A DNA stretch of 64,000 bases from Bosea sp. BIWAKO-01 (GTDB lineage: Bacteria; Pseudomonadota; Alphaproteobacteria; Rhizobiales; Beijerinckiaceae), in the NCBI RefSeq assembly GCF_001748145.1, contig NZ_BCQA01000001.1:3808501-3872500 (forward strand), in the 5' to 3' direction. A model generated the notes under the pieces. It saw nothing but the letters and a program-made list of their open reading frames with translations, made no database searches and was not told where the DNA came from. Positions 9,644-18,386 of this stretch are shown here, one piece after another. Each line of letters starts with the position of its first letter. The first letter of the stretch is position 1. The position numbers and the translations under genes are program-made.

Positions 9644-10189
9644 TCAGGGCTTGGTTTTCTGGGCGGGACGGAAGGCGACGATGATGGCCGGATCGGTGTC
9701 CAGATAGGGCCCCCCGATCAGGTCGATGCAGTAGGGTATGGCGGGCATCACGGCGTCGAGGCATTCGGCGATCGCGCGGGGTCGCCCCGGCAGGTTCACG
9801 ATGAGGGAGCGACCACGGATGCCGGCGGTCTGGCGCGAGAGTATCGCGGTCGGCACCTTGGTGAGGCTGACCTGGCGCATCAGTTCGCCGAAGCCGGGCA
9901 TCGGTTTCTCGACAACGTCGTCTGTGGCCTCGGGCGTGACGTCGCGAGGAGCGGGACCGGTGCCTCCCGTCGTGACGATGAGACAGCAGCCCTCGCGGTC
10001 GGCAAGTTCGATCAGGGTGTCGGCAATCGCCTTGCGGTCATCCGGGATAACCCGTGCAACGGCCGTCCAGGGCGAGGCGAGCGCATTCTTCAGGTAGTCG
10101 CGAATGGCGGGGCCGCCCTCATCGGCGTAGATGCCGGCTGAGGCCCGGTCGGATACCGTGACGATTCCGATCTTGATATCGCTGGTCAT
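9644..10189 (-). CDS. mog: Molybdopterin adenylyltransferase, Mog type
   Basis: Mog adenylates molybdopterin before molybdenum insertion in cofactor synthesis. The 181-residue protein is one MoCF-binding domain. It begins IKIGIVTVSDRASAGIYADE and carries TTGGTGPAPRDVTPEAT, followed by the C-terminal RGRSLIVNLPGRPRAIAECL. The frame is open for 76 codons further upstream, but that extension is Arg/Cys-rich and unlike the family. The ATG at 10189 starts the domain exactly. No other molybdenum cofactor gene is visible nearby. Confidence 0.9.
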   Translation of the reverse strand: MTSDIKIGIVTVSDRASAGIYADEGGPAIRDYLKNALASPWTAVARVIPDDRKAIADTLIELADREGCCLIVTTGGTGPAPRDVTPEATDDVVEKPMPGFGELMRQVSLTKVPTAILSRQTAGIRGRSLIVNLPGRPRAIAECLDAVMPAIPYCIDLIGGPYLDTDPAIIVAFRPAQKTKP

Positions 10190-10358
10190 GCCGTCGCACC
10201 GTTGCAGGATGATCCTGGCCGGTATCGGGCAGGCGGAGGGCCCGGTCAATCTCGTCACGAGCCGTCGCCTTCCAAGCCGGACGTCGGCTCGACAGAGCGG
10301 CGTCGCGGAGCTGTTCTCAGCTGATGCGTACGAGGTCGCCAGCCGAGCCGCGAGATCT

Positions 10359-11501
10359 CTATCGGCGCTTTGCCGATTGATGCCGATTGCGCAGGCGCCG
10401 CAGCCACATGCGGGCAAGGGCGGCGACCTGTGCCGGTCCCGGTATCGCGCTGCCGATCGCGATGATCACATTCGCCATGGTCCTGCGTTCGCCCCAGACA
10501 TAGGTACCGGGATCGACGCCGTCGCCCGCGCCGCTGTCGAAGAAGGCCGGCGGCGTCTCCATGAAATCGGCTTGGAGCATCGCAATGGTCAGCGCTCGCC
10601 CTGGCGAATGGCGCGCCTGGGTCTCGTCATAGGCGATCTTCAGAAACTGGCGGGTATTTCCGCTCTCGACGAGCAGTCCCATCGCCATGGGTTTGCCATC
10701 GAGGAGCAGCGTGTCGAGCTGGAGCGCGTCCTGTTCGGCGAAGAGTTCGACGAGCCGGTGGAAATAGGCTGCGTCATCAGGCAGGCAGGCGATTGCGGTT
10801 GCGCCTTCCCCCTTCCAGCCAGCCGCTTCGAGCGCAAGGAAGGTCTCGAATGCCTCGCCTGCGGCCTGGCGACGCTTGCGCTGGAAGGAGACCACGCCGT
10901 TCCGTGCGATCGCCCGGAACTGCTGCATGCGCTTCTTGTAGCTTGAGCCAAGCGCGCGACGGAGATAGCGCTCGGCACCGTCGCCGGGCTGAGCGATCAT
11001 CACGGGACGCTGCCAGGTTTCGAATGTCGTCAGCCCGCTGCCGGTGACGCGGCAAGCCTCCTGGAGCGCACGAAAACCTGGCCCCTCCACGGACAGGAGC
11101 GGCAGAGCCAGGGTTTTCGGCAGGTCGCGCGATGCGGCGAGGTGGCGCAGCAGAGCGAGCGCGATATCCTCGGCATTGTCGCGATCCAGCACGGGGGCCG
11201 ATGAAACCTCGTAGACCGGCACGAGCGGAGCGGCGAGGATGGGGGTAAAGCCGCTGCGCCAGTCGCGCTGCCGACGCAACGCCCAGATCCCGACGAGGCT
11301 CTCGGACCCGAGCGCTTCACTGCGCCAGGCCGTCAGGATGACGATGCGGTCATCTGGAACCAGGACCCGCGCAGCCGCGACAGTGGCTGGCGACATGGCG
11401 GGGTTGGGCTCGACCGCTCGTTCCGCGAGTTCGGCGAAGGCTGCGCCATAGCCGACATAGTCGCCAAGCCGCGTGCGCCTGATGACGATCTCGGCGCTCA
11501 T
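10359..11501 (-). CDS. GNAT-fold acyltransferase, CelD/BcsL-like (substrate unknown)
   Basis: The 380-residue protein resembles the Acetyltransf_6 (CelD/BcsL) family of GNAT-fold enzymes, often linked with polysaccharide or cell-surface modification. The supporting region is about residues 200-330, with SSYKKRMQQFRAIARNG, FETFLALEAAGWKGEG, LLLDGKPMAMGLLVESG and FLKIAYDETQARHSPG. No signal peptide or membrane segment is seen. I start at the ATG at 11501 (MSAEIVIRRT). The open frame upstream overlaps the FlhB-like gene in another frame and does not look like protein. The substrate is not deducible. Confidence 0.72.
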   Translation of the reverse strand: MSAEIVIRRTRLGDYVGYGAAFAELAERAVEPNPAMSPATVAAARVLVPDDRIVILTAWRSEALGSESLVGIWALRRQRDWRSGFTPILAAPLVPVYEVSSAPVLDRDNAEDIALALLRHLAASRDLPKTLALPLLSVEGPGFRALQEACRVTGSGLTTFETWQRPVMIAQPGDGAERYLRRALGSSYKKRMQQFRAIARNGVVSFQRKRRQAAGEAFETFLALEAAGWKGEGATAIACLPDDAAYFHRLVELFAEQDALQLDTLLLDGKPMAMGLLVESGNTRQFLKIAYDETQARHSPGRALTIAMLQADFMETPPAFFDSGAGDGVDPGTYVWGERRTMANVIIAIGSAIPGPAQVAALARMWLRRLRNRHQSAKRR

Positions 11502-11547
11502 CCGACCCTCATGCGGAGGCGGCAAGCCGGCTCTGAGCAGGACTGGA

Positions 11548-11841
11548 TCAAGACTGGCCGCCGCCCTGCCTGCCGAGGCGCATCTCGCCACGCAACGATA
11601 GCACAAAGGCGATGACCTGCGCCGCGGCCCGGTAGAGTTCCTCGGGAATCTGATCGTCCAGCTCGACCGTGGAGAGAGCCTGCGCGAGCACGGCGTTCCG
11701 CTCGATGTCGACATCATGTTCGCGGGCCGTCTCGATGATGCGTTGAGCAAGCTCTCCGCGGCCCTTTGCCGTGACGCGCGGAGCGCCATGGCCGTCATAC
11801 TCGAGCGCGACTGCGAGCGGATCGGGAGAGGGAGGGGTCAT
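11548..11841 (-). CDS. FlhB C-terminal-domain protein (FlhB2/EscU-like)
   Basis: This 97-residue protein corresponds to the cytoplasmic C-terminal domain of FlhB/YscU export-switch proteins, without the membrane part. VALEYDGHGAPRVTAKGRGELAQRI and the following IERNAVLAQALSTVELDDQIPEELYRAAAQVIAFV match the usual post-NPTH segment (pattern: A.L..L..G..IPEELY.A.AEVLA.V). There is no NPTH cleavage site. Stand-alone proteins of this type occur in many flagellated bacteria. Its start overlaps the stop of the FliK-like gene by four bases, supporting a joint role in substrate-specificity switching. Confidence 0.82.
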   Translation of the reverse strand: MTPPSPDPLAVALEYDGHGAPRVTAKGRGELAQRIIETAREHDVDIERNAVLAQALSTVELDDQIPEELYRAAAQVIAFVLSLRGEMRLGRQGGGQS

Positions 11842-13394
11842 GACAGACGATCCAGGAACTGGCCGGCGGTCGCTCGCCTAGCTTGCGGCTGGCCGGTATG
11901 AATGTCGACGGTTCCGTCCTCAAATTGTGCATTGGCCAGCGCTGCCTGGAGATCAGGCGCAGCGCCGCGCAGGAACTGGCTCGTTCCCTCGCGTTCGGCC
12001 CAAAGCGAGACGCTCACTGCGCGTCCCTGGAGCGTTACGACACCTTGCAGCGGACCCATCGGCTCGGCGTCGAGGGCAAAGCGCACGCGCCAGAGGGGCG
12101 CTTCGACACCGGAGGGGCCGCGGCGCGGCGGGTCCTTCTCTATATGCAACGGCAGGATCGCGGCGCCCGCTTGGAAGGCGAGAGGGATCTCCGTCACCCA
12201 GCGTTGGCCTTGCGCGACCTCGGGACGGTTAGGCTCTGGCGGCAGAGATGCGAACTGGGCGAGCTTGACGCGGTCGAGCGCGGCTTCAGTCTGGTCGAGC
12301 AGGGTGCGTGCGATGACGAGCGGCTTCTCTCCGGCCGACAGGCTGGGTTCGGCAATCGATTGAGGGGCGAGCGCGCCGTCGCGCCGTGGCGGGGACGGGC
12401 GGATATGCGCTTCCGGCTCGCTCGCGGCCTGCTCTGCCGTCCTTGGTTCTGCTCGCGCCGGTTTGAGCCCTGGAGCGGTGGCGTCCGGGGCGACAAGCGG
12501 CCGCAGCATGTCGCCGAGCGCGCGTAACCCAGCCTTCAGATCGCTGTGAGGAGAGACGCCGGGTGCGGCTGCTTCCGCGCGGTCGCTTGCTCGCGAAGGC
12601 AGTCTTGCCTCCTGCGCATCCAGGAAAAGTCCGGAGCGTGCGACGGCCTGCTTCAAGCTCTTGCCGGTTACGGGTCTACGCTCAGCCGGCATGGCCTGAG
12701 CCAGGATCTGGTCGATCAGGCCCATCAGGGGCTTGGGCAGGACGAGGGAGATCGTACCGTTGGCAAGCACCTGCAGATTGGCGAAGAGCGGCGCGAGACT
12801 GTCCTGCCGAGCGAGAGCCTCGCCCATCAGCGGGCCCGCAAGTGCGCGCGGCGAGGGCGCCGCTTCCGATTGCAGCAGTTGGGCCGACGCAGGGGCCGCC
12901 GCAATGGTAGCGGGGATTGGCAAAAGTGCTGAAGAGCTTGCGCCGATAAGACGCGGCGACGAAGCGGGCAGGCCGGGGGGGGCGGCTTGCGGAACCGGCG
13001 GCTTGGCGCTGCGGCCCGTCTCCGGCGCAAGCGGTGCGAGCGCCGGCTCGCGCCGCGGACCGTCGATGGGCACCAACTGAGCCGGAGGAGCGAGAGCTTC
13101 GCCAGGCTGACGAGCCGCAAGCAGCGTCGCCCGCACCCCCGTTCCACCGTCTTCCGGGGCCTCGATCTTGAGTGTGAGCATTGTGCCGGGCTGCAGCGCA
13201 GCCTGTCGGACTTCCGGGCCGGCGAGAACAAGGTCGATCTTCACGCCATCGATCAATGCTGTCGCGGTACCGTCCTTGCCCAGGGAGAGCAAGCGCGCTT
13301 CGACCGTCTTGCCGGGCTCGAGGCCGGCTCCGGGAGCCAAGGCTGCAAGCAAGGTGGCGAGGGTCTGGCTCTGGACGAGAGCGGCGAGATTCAT
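11838..13394 (-). CDS. FliK-like flagellar hook-length control protein
   Basis: FliK-type proteins measure hook or rod length and trigger the switch in export specificity through FlhB. The 518-residue product starts MNLAALVQSQTLATLLAAL, has a long Ala/Pro-rich middle, and ends in a Flg_hook-like domain (about 420-510). That domain includes LWRVRFALDAEPMGPLQGVV, LQGRAVSVSLWAEREGTS and FLRGAAPDLQAALANAQFEDG. I chose the ATG at 13394, since the open frame further upstream is basic and unlike the family. It is co-transcribed with the overlapping FlhB-like gene. The flagellar structural genes are not in this window. Confidence 0.75.
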   Translation of the reverse strand: MNLAALVQSQTLATLLAALAPGAGLEPGKTVEARLLSLGKDGTATALIDGVKIDLVLAGPEVRQAALQPGTMLTLKIEAPEDGGTGVRATLLAARQPGEALAPPAQLVPIDGPRREPALAPLAPETGRSAKPPVPQAAPPGLPASSPRLIGASSSALLPIPATIAAAPASAQLLQSEAAPSPRALAGPLMGEALARQDSLAPLFANLQVLANGTISLVLPKPLMGLIDQILAQAMPAERRPVTGKSLKQAVARSGLFLDAQEARLPSRASDRAEAAAPGVSPHSDLKAGLRALGDMLRPLVAPDATAPGLKPARAEPRTAEQAASEPEAHIRPSPPRRDGALAPQSIAEPSLSAGEKPLVIARTLLDQTEAALDRVKLAQFASLPPEPNRPEVAQGQRWVTEIPLAFQAGAAILPLHIEKDPPRRGPSGVEAPLWRVRFALDAEPMGPLQGVVTLQGRAVSVSLWAEREGTSQFLRGAAPDLQAALANAQFEDGTVDIHTGQPQARRATAGQFLDRLS

Positions 13395-13542
13395 GGGGGA
13401 GCGACCATTGACTGACTGTCGCAGCTTCCCATGAAATCTTAAGGAATCTCTTGCCCTTGCAAGGCATCTCTGCATGCCTCGCTCTGGTGCGGGCCCCTGT
13501 GATGAGGCAGGTTTGCGCGCCAATGCATCAGGGACAACGCAG

Positions 13543-14553
13543 ATGAACTATCGTCGGCTCGGCCGTTCCGGCCTGAAGGTATCGCCTCTATGCCTGGGGA
13601 CGATGATGTTCGGAGGTGCGACGGAGGAAGGCGACGCACGAGTCATCGTCGATCACGCGCGCGCGGCCGGGATCAATTTCATCGACACGGCCGACGTCTA
13701 TAACGAGGGCCGCTCCGAAGAAGTGACCGGACGGGCCATTGCCGCGAACCGGCATGACTGGGTTCTGGCCACCAAGGTCGCGAGCGTCATGGGGCCGGGG
13801 CCCTATCAGAGTGGCCTCTCCCGGAAATGGGTGATGCAGGCCTGCGAGGACAGCCTTCGGCGGCTCGGGACGGATTTCATCGATGTCTACTATCTCCACA
13901 AGGAAGATCACACCGTGCCGCTTAGCGAGACGGTGCGTGCCCTCGCTGATCTCGTGCGCCAGGGCAAGATCCGGCATTTCGGCGTTTCGAACTACCGCTC
14001 GTGGCGCGTCGCCGAAATCTGCCGTCTCTGCGATGAACTCGGCATCGACCGGCCCGTGGCCAGCCAGCCCTATTACAACGCGATGAACCGCATGCCAGAG
14101 GTCGAGCATTTGCCGGCCTGCGATTTCTATGGCCTGGGTGTCGCGTCCTATTCGCCACTCGCCCGCGGCATTCTGACGGCGAAATACGAACCGGGTCAGG
14201 CACCGCCGGAGGGCACGCGGGCCGGCCGCGCCGACAAGCGGATCATGCAGACCGAATGGCGCGAGGAATCGCTGATCATCGCCCGCACGATCCGCGACCA
14301 TGCGGCCGCGAAGGGGCTGACCCCGATCCAGTTCGCGGTGCAGTGGGTGCTGAACAATGCGCTGGTGACGGCGGCGATCGCCGGTCCGCGCACCCTCGAA
14401 CAATGGCAGGCCTATCTCGCGGCGCTCGATGCCCGTTTCGACGCGGAGGATGAGGCCCTGGTCAATCGGCTCGTGCCTGCCGGCCATCCGTCGACGCCGG
14501 GATACAGCGATCCAGCCTACCCGCTGGAGGGACGGATCACGCGCAAGGCCTGA
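13543..14553 (+). CDS. Aldo/keto reductase
   Basis: This is an NADPH-dependent carbonyl reductase of the aldo/keto reductase superfamily, 336 residues long. It starts MNYRRLGRSGLKVSPLCLGT. The catalytic tetrad is visible: Asp and Tyr in FIDTADVYNEGRSEE, Lys in WVLATKVASVMG and His in VYYLHKEDHTVPL. The barrel continues with GKIRHFGVSNYRSW and a cofactor-binding end near ALVTAAIAGPRTLEQW. An in-frame extension to 13474 is rejected because ATG 13543 starts at the family's N-terminus. It is divergent from the FliK-like gene. The physiological substrate is unknown. Confidence 0.9.
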   Translation: MNYRRLGRSGLKVSPLCLGTMMFGGATEEGDARVIVDHARAAGINFIDTADVYNEGRSEEVTGRAIAANRHDWVLATKVASVMGPGPYQSGLSRKWVMQACEDSLRRLGTDFIDVYYLHKEDHTVPLSETVRALADLVRQGKIRHFGVSNYRSWRVAEICRLCDELGIDRPVASQPYYNAMNRMPEVEHLPACDFYGLGVASYSPLARGILTAKYEPGQAPPEGTRAGRADKRIMQTEWREESLIIARTIRDHAAAKGLTPIQFAVQWVLNNALVTAAIAGPRTLEQWQAYLAALDARFDAEDEALVNRLVPAGHPSTPGYSDPAYPLEGRITRKA

Positions 14554-14658
14554 GGCCGGCCTCGCCGGAGTGGAGCTTGCTCTTTCCCGATGGGCTGCGC
14601 CAATAGGCGCTTGCGAGTGCCGCAACCGGGCCGGTGCCTGGCAGGAGCAGGAGGGCGC

Positions 14659-16476
14659 ATGGCGGTCGAAGGCCTTACCGGTGATCTCGTCAAGGTCGTG
14701 GCGCTGCTGGGTGCTGGTGTCGTCGCGGTGCCGATCTTTCGCCGTCTCGGCCTTGGTTCCGTGCTCGGTTACTTCACCGCCGGTGTCGCCATCGGGCCAT
14801 CGGGGCTGGGTCTCTTCGCCAACCCGGAGGCCGTGCTCCACGTCGCCGAGTTCGGCGTCGTCATGTTCCTGTTCATCATCGGCCTGGAGATGCAGCCCTC
14901 CCGGCTCTGGAAGCTGAAGGGTGAGATCTTTGGGCTGGGTGCCGCGCAGGTCTGCTTGTGCGGCGCGCTGCTGACCGGTGTCGGCCTGCTCGCGGGCCTG
15001 AGCCTTCCCGCTGCCTTCGTGGCCGGAATGGGCTTCGTCCTGTCCTCGACCGCCGTCGTCATGCAGATGCTGAACGAGCGTGGCGAGACCTCGACACTGC
15101 ATGGGCAGCAGGCGGTGTCGATCCTCTTGCTCGAGGACCTCGCGATCGTGCCGCTGCTGGCGATCGTTGCGCTCCTTGCGCCGGCGAAGCCGGGGGATAC
15201 CGGCGACTGGCTCCCGCTCGTGATTGCCATCGGCTCCGTTATTGGTCTTGTGGTGGCGGGGCGCTGGTTGCTCAACCCGATGTTCCGACTGCTTGCGGCT
15301 GCGCAAGCCCGCGAAGTCATGACCGCGGCTGCCTTGCTGGTCGTGCTGGGAGCAGCGCTCGCCATGCAGTTGAGTGGGCTCTCCATGGCGATGGGGGCCT
15401 TTCTCGCCGGCGTGTTGTTGTCGGAGTCGAGTTTCCGGCACCAGCTCGAAGCCGATATCGAGCCGTTCCGCGGGATCCTGCTCGGCCTGTTCTTCCTTGC
15501 CGTCGGCATGTCGCTCGAACTCGACCTGATCGCCCGCGAATGGCGCCTGGTCGCATTGGCCGTGGTGGCGTTCATGGCGGTGAAGGCCAGTGGTATCTTC
15601 ATCGTCGCCAAGCTGTTCGGCTCCAGGACCCGCGACGCCATCACGCGGGTGGCACTGTTCTCACAGGGCGGTGAGTTCGCCTTCGTGCTCTATGCTGCTG
15701 CGGCAGCGGCGGGCATCTTCGACGCTCAGGCTAACGCGGTGGCCAGCGCCACGGTCATCCTGTCTATGGCGCTTACCCCCCTGCTCGTATTGGCTCTCGA
15801 TCGCCTGCTGCCACCGGAGCAGACCTCGCTGGACGGCGTCGAGATTGCCTCCGGCCTGCATGGCCGCGCGCTGATGATCGGCTTTGGGCGTTTCGGACAG
15901 GTTGCCAGCCAGACATTGCTGGCGCGGGGCTGCAGCGTCTCGATCATCGAAGTGGATGTCGAACTGATCCGCGCCGCGTCGAATTTCGGCTTCAAAGTCT
16001 ATTACGGGGACGGCACGCGGCGCGAGATCCTGCATGCGGCCGGTGCCGAGCGGGCGCAGGTGATCCTGGTCTGTGTCGATAATCGCGTGACCGCCGACAG
16101 GATCGTCGCCATGGCGCAGGCTGAATTCCCGCACGCGAAGCTGTTCGTGCGAGCCTATGATCGCGGCCACGCGATGGACCTGATCCGCAGCGATGTCGAA
16201 TACCAAATTCGTGAGACCTTCGAATCCGCCATGCTTTTCGGCGCTGCCGCACTGCGCAGCATGGGCGTGTCGGAGGAGGAGGTCGCGGAGATTGCCGAGG
16301 ATGTGCGCCGTCGCGACGATGAACGGCTGGATCTCCAGGTCGCGAGCGATATCTATGCGGGTAACGATCTGCTCCACGGCAATACACCGATACCGACCCC
16401 GCTGACCGCACCCAAGGCGCCCGGTAAGATTCTGGGCTCCGCCCCGGACGATTATGGCGATGTCGGCGGCCCCTAG
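14659..16476 (+). CDS. Kef-type cation:proton antiporter with RCK domain
   Basis: This is an inner-membrane monovalent cation:proton antiporter of the CPA2 family, like KefB/KefC, which protects against electrophiles or adjusts K+ and pH. The 605-residue protein has a 12-13-helix exchanger domain (about 8-375). A cytosolic TrkA-N/RCK domain (about 400-520) follows, with the nucleotide loop IGFGRFGQVASQTLLARG. AGGAGCAGGAGG upstream supports the ATG at 14659 over longer in-frame options. There is no KefF/KefG partner nearby. The stop is one base from that of the convergent TetR gene. Confidence 0.92.
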   Translation: MAVEGLTGDLVKVVALLGAGVVAVPIFRRLGLGSVLGYFTAGVAIGPSGLGLFANPEAVLHVAEFGVVMFLFIIGLEMQPSRLWKLKGEIFGLGAAQVCLCGALLTGVGLLAGLSLPAAFVAGMGFVLSSTAVVMQMLNERGETSTLHGQQAVSILLLEDLAIVPLLAIVALLAPAKPGDTGDWLPLVIAIGSVIGLVVAGRWLLNPMFRLLAAAQAREVMTAAALLVVLGAALAMQLSGLSMAMGAFLAGVLLSESSFRHQLEADIEPFRGILLGLFFLAVGMSLELDLIAREWRLVALAVVAFMAVKASGIFIVAKLFGSRTRDAITRVALFSQGGEFAFVLYAAAAAAGIFDAQANAVASATVILSMALTPLLVLALDRLLPPEQTSLDGVEIASGLHGRALMIGFGRFGQVASQTLLARGCSVSIIEVDVELIRAASNFGFKVYYGDGTRREILHAAGAERAQVILVCVDNRVTADRIVAMAQAEFPHAKLFVRAYDRGHAMDLIRSDVEYQIRETFESAMLFGAAALRSMGVSEEEVAEIAEDVRRRDDERLDLQVASDIYAGNDLLHGNTPIPTPLTAPKAPGKILGSAPDDYGDVGGP

Positions 16477-16477
16477 A

Positions 16478-17089
16478 TCAGCCGGCCGTCAGCTGTTCCC
16501 AGCCCGCCATGGCGCCGCGGACAACCGCGTCCAGCTGCTGGCGGGACGCACCGTCGCGCGCCTGGATCGACATACCCTGTTGAACGGTGACGTAGTAGCT
16601 CGCGAGGGCTTCGGCATCGATACCAGATGGAATCTCGCCGGCGTTGATCGCGGTGCGCAACCGCCGGGCGATGGTCGCGACGCTTCCGGCGCGCATATCA
16701 CGCAGTTTGGTCGCGGTCTCGTCGCTGACGCCAACGGCATTCACCGCCGAGAGCACGATCATGCAGCCGGGCGGGCGCCCGGGCCGCGTGAACACCGCAG
16801 CGCTTGCCGCCAGGAACGCGGAGACCGCCTCTCGGGCGGTTGGCGCGGCTGCCAACGGGCCGGCGATCTCATCGCTTTCACTCGCTTCGAAGAAGTCGAT
16901 GGCTTCGCAATAGAGTTCCTCCTTGCTGCCGAAGGCGGCATAGAGGCTCGGCGAGCCAATGCCCATCGCCCCCGTCAGATCGCTGAGGGAGGTGGCGTGA
17001 TAGCCCTTTGCCCAGAAAACCAGCATCGCCTTCTTCAGGGCGTCAGACCGATCGAAGGCGCGGGGGCGGCCGCGTTCCGTCATCGTCAT
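16478..17089 (-). CDS. TetR-family regulator, divergent from an SDR gene
   Basis: This is a predicted DNA-binding repressor of 203 residues. The N-terminal HTH reads [20 protein letters not shown] then [20 protein letters not shown], which is typical of TetR recognition helices. The C-terminal ligand domain is about residues 75-200. ATG codons at 17089 and 17083 are both possible; I take the first. It is divergent from the SDR gene at 17187, and the gap contains a repeated sequence that may be its operator. Local repression of the SDR gene and itself is the simplest inference. Confidence 0.88.
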   Translation of the reverse strand: MTMTERGRPRAFDRSDALKKAMLVFWAKGYHATSLSDLTGAMGIGSPSLYAAFGSKEELYCEAIDFFEASESDEIAGPLAAAPTAREAVSAFLAASAAVFTRPGRPPGCMIVLSAVNAVGVSDETATKLRDMRAGSVATIARRLRTAINAGEIPSGIDAEALASYYVTVQQGMSIQARDGASRQQLDAVVRGAMAGWEQLTAG

Positions 17090-17093
17090 TCCT

Positions 17094-17169
17094 TTTCTGT
17101 GTCGATCGATAGATAATTGCCTTGACGGTGGGACGCAAGCGCTCCATTTGTTTCTGTATCAATCATCAT
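17094..17169. promoter_or_regulatory. Two copies of TTTCTGTRTCRATCR in the TetR/SDR gap
   Basis: TTTCTGTGTCGATCGAT lies at 17094-17110 and TTTCTGTATCAATCATCAT at 17151-17169, 57 bases apart. The second is followed by AGAAA, giving a TTTCT/AGAAA inverted pair. On the minus strand TTGCGT, a 17-base spacer and TATCTA (17110-17115) resemble a promoter for the TetR gene overlapping the first copy. Likely operator pair for the adjacent regulator, by position and repetition only. Confidence 0.45.
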
Positions 17170-17186
17170 AGAAATGGAACTGCCTG

Positions 17187-17927
17187 ATGTCACGCTTCAC
17201 TGGAAAGAAGGCCCTGGTCACGGGCGGCAGCCGCGGCATCGGTGCCGCCATCGCCCTGCGATTGGCTCGTGAGGGCGCCGATGTGGCGATCACCTATGAG
17301 CACTCTGCCGACAAGGCAGGCGAGGTGGTCCGCGCCATCGAGGCGCTTGGCCACAAGGGATTTGCACTGGCCGCCGACAGCGCCGATCCGGAAGCGGTCA
17401 AGGGGGCGGTCGACAAGGCCGCAGCCTCGCTGGGTGGGCTCGACATTCTGGTCAACAATGCCGGCATCTGGCGTGGAGGAGCGGTTGCCGAGTGGAGTCT
17501 CGCCGATATCGATGCGACACTTGCCGTCAATGTTCGCGCTGTCGTGCTCGCCTCCCAGGCGGCCGCGGCACATCTCTGTGCCGGCGGACGCATTATTTCG
17601 ACCGGGTCCTGCCTTGCAGATCGCGTGGTCGAAGAGGGGGCGACGCTCTACGCAATGAGCAAGGCGGCGCTGATCGGCTTCACCAAGGGGCTCGCCCGCG
17701 ATCTCGGCCCGCGCGGCATCACGGTCAATATCGTGCATCCCGGCTCGACCGACACCGACATGAATCCAGCGATCGGCCCGCAGGCCGATGAGCAGCGCGC
17801 CCGCATGGCGATCCCGCGCTACGGCAAACCAGAGGATATCGCGGGGCTGGTGGCCTATCTGGCGAGCGAAGAAGCGCGTTTCGTCACCGGGGCGGGCTTT
17901 GCAATCGATGGCGGCGCCAACACCTGA
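17187..17927 (+). CDS. SDR-family oxidoreductase
   Basis: This is an NAD(P)-dependent short-chain dehydrogenase/reductase of 246 residues, the classical size. The cofactor motif is TGGSRGIGAAIALRL, followed by NNAGIWRGG. The active-site Tyr-Lys is in YAMSKAALIGF, and the C-terminus FVTGAGFAIDGGANT is family-typical. The Arg in the glycine motif and the adjacent sequence suggest NADPH preference, which is weak inference. It is probably controlled by the divergent TetR gene. Substrate unknown; resembles 3-ketoacyl reductase-like members without fatty acid genes nearby. Confidence 0.92.
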   Translation: MSRFTGKKALVTGGSRGIGAAIALRLAREGADVAITYEHSADKAGEVVRAIEALGHKGFALAADSADPEAVKGAVDKAAASLGGLDILVNNAGIWRGGAVAEWSLADIDATLAVNVRAVVLASQAAAAHLCAGGRIISTGSCLADRVVEEGATLYAMSKAALIGFTKGLARDLGPRGITVNIVHPGSTDTDMNPAIGPQADEQRARMAIPRYGKPEDIAGLVAYLASEEARFVTGAGFAIDGGANT

Positions 17928-17946
17928 AGACTGGCCTGGCGGCGGC

Positions 17947-18273
17947 TCAGTTCAGCATACAGAAGCCGCCGACCACCACTTCGCTGCGGCACCAGGTCCT
18001 TGGTTCCTCGGCGGTGCTGAGCCGCAGCATCGCTGGGGCCGTCGCGCTGGCTGTCGGGAAGGGAGGGCGCGACGGCGCGTCACCCTTGGCCGCATCCTGC
18101 TGGGAGGATCGGCCGACCCGCGGCGCGACTCCGATGGAGGTTCCGCTTCCTCCGCTGGAGCTGGTCTGGGAGCTTCCGTGCGACGAACGGCTTCCGCCGC
18201 GGAATTTCGCGGCTTCGGCCCCCGCTGGCAGCAACACGGCGGCCATGACGGCAATCGCGAGAACCCGGATCAT
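17947..18273 (-). CDS. Small secreted Ser/Gly-rich protein, unknown function
   Basis: This 108-residue protein has a clear Sec signal peptide (MIRVLAIAVMAAVLLPAGAEA), a Ser/Gly-rich stretch of about 25 residues (GGSRSSHGSSQTSSSGGSG), and a C-terminus with two cysteines (TWCRSEVVVGGFCMLN). GGGAG six bases upstream of the ATG supports the start. The two Cys may form a disulphide outside the cytoplasm. I do not recognise the family. It converges on the SDR gene. Confidence 0.65.
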   Translation of the reverse strand: MIRVLAIAVMAAVLLPAGAEAAKFRGGSRSSHGSSQTSSSGGSGTSIGVAPRVGRSSQQDAAKGDAPSRPPFPTASATAPAMLRLSTAEEPRTWCRSEVVVGGFCMLN

Positions 18274-18386
18274 GCTGCACTCCCATGAGACGGGGACAGA
18301 TTGCCGCGGCGGAACGGGAGCGCAAGCAAAGCCTCTCGCCAGTCTGAGCGAGGGGTTAAGACGCAGCTGAAAATCGGAGAGGGCAA

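Noticed and set aside
11502..11798. N-terminal 99-codon extension of the GNAT protein
   Set aside because: It overlaps the FlhB-like gene in another frame and is Ser/Arg-rich. The family-like sequence begins at the ATG at 11501.
13588..15441. 617-codon minus-strand open frame
   Set aside because: It runs antisense across both the aldo/keto reductase and the Kef-type gene, which are well supported. No motif is visible.
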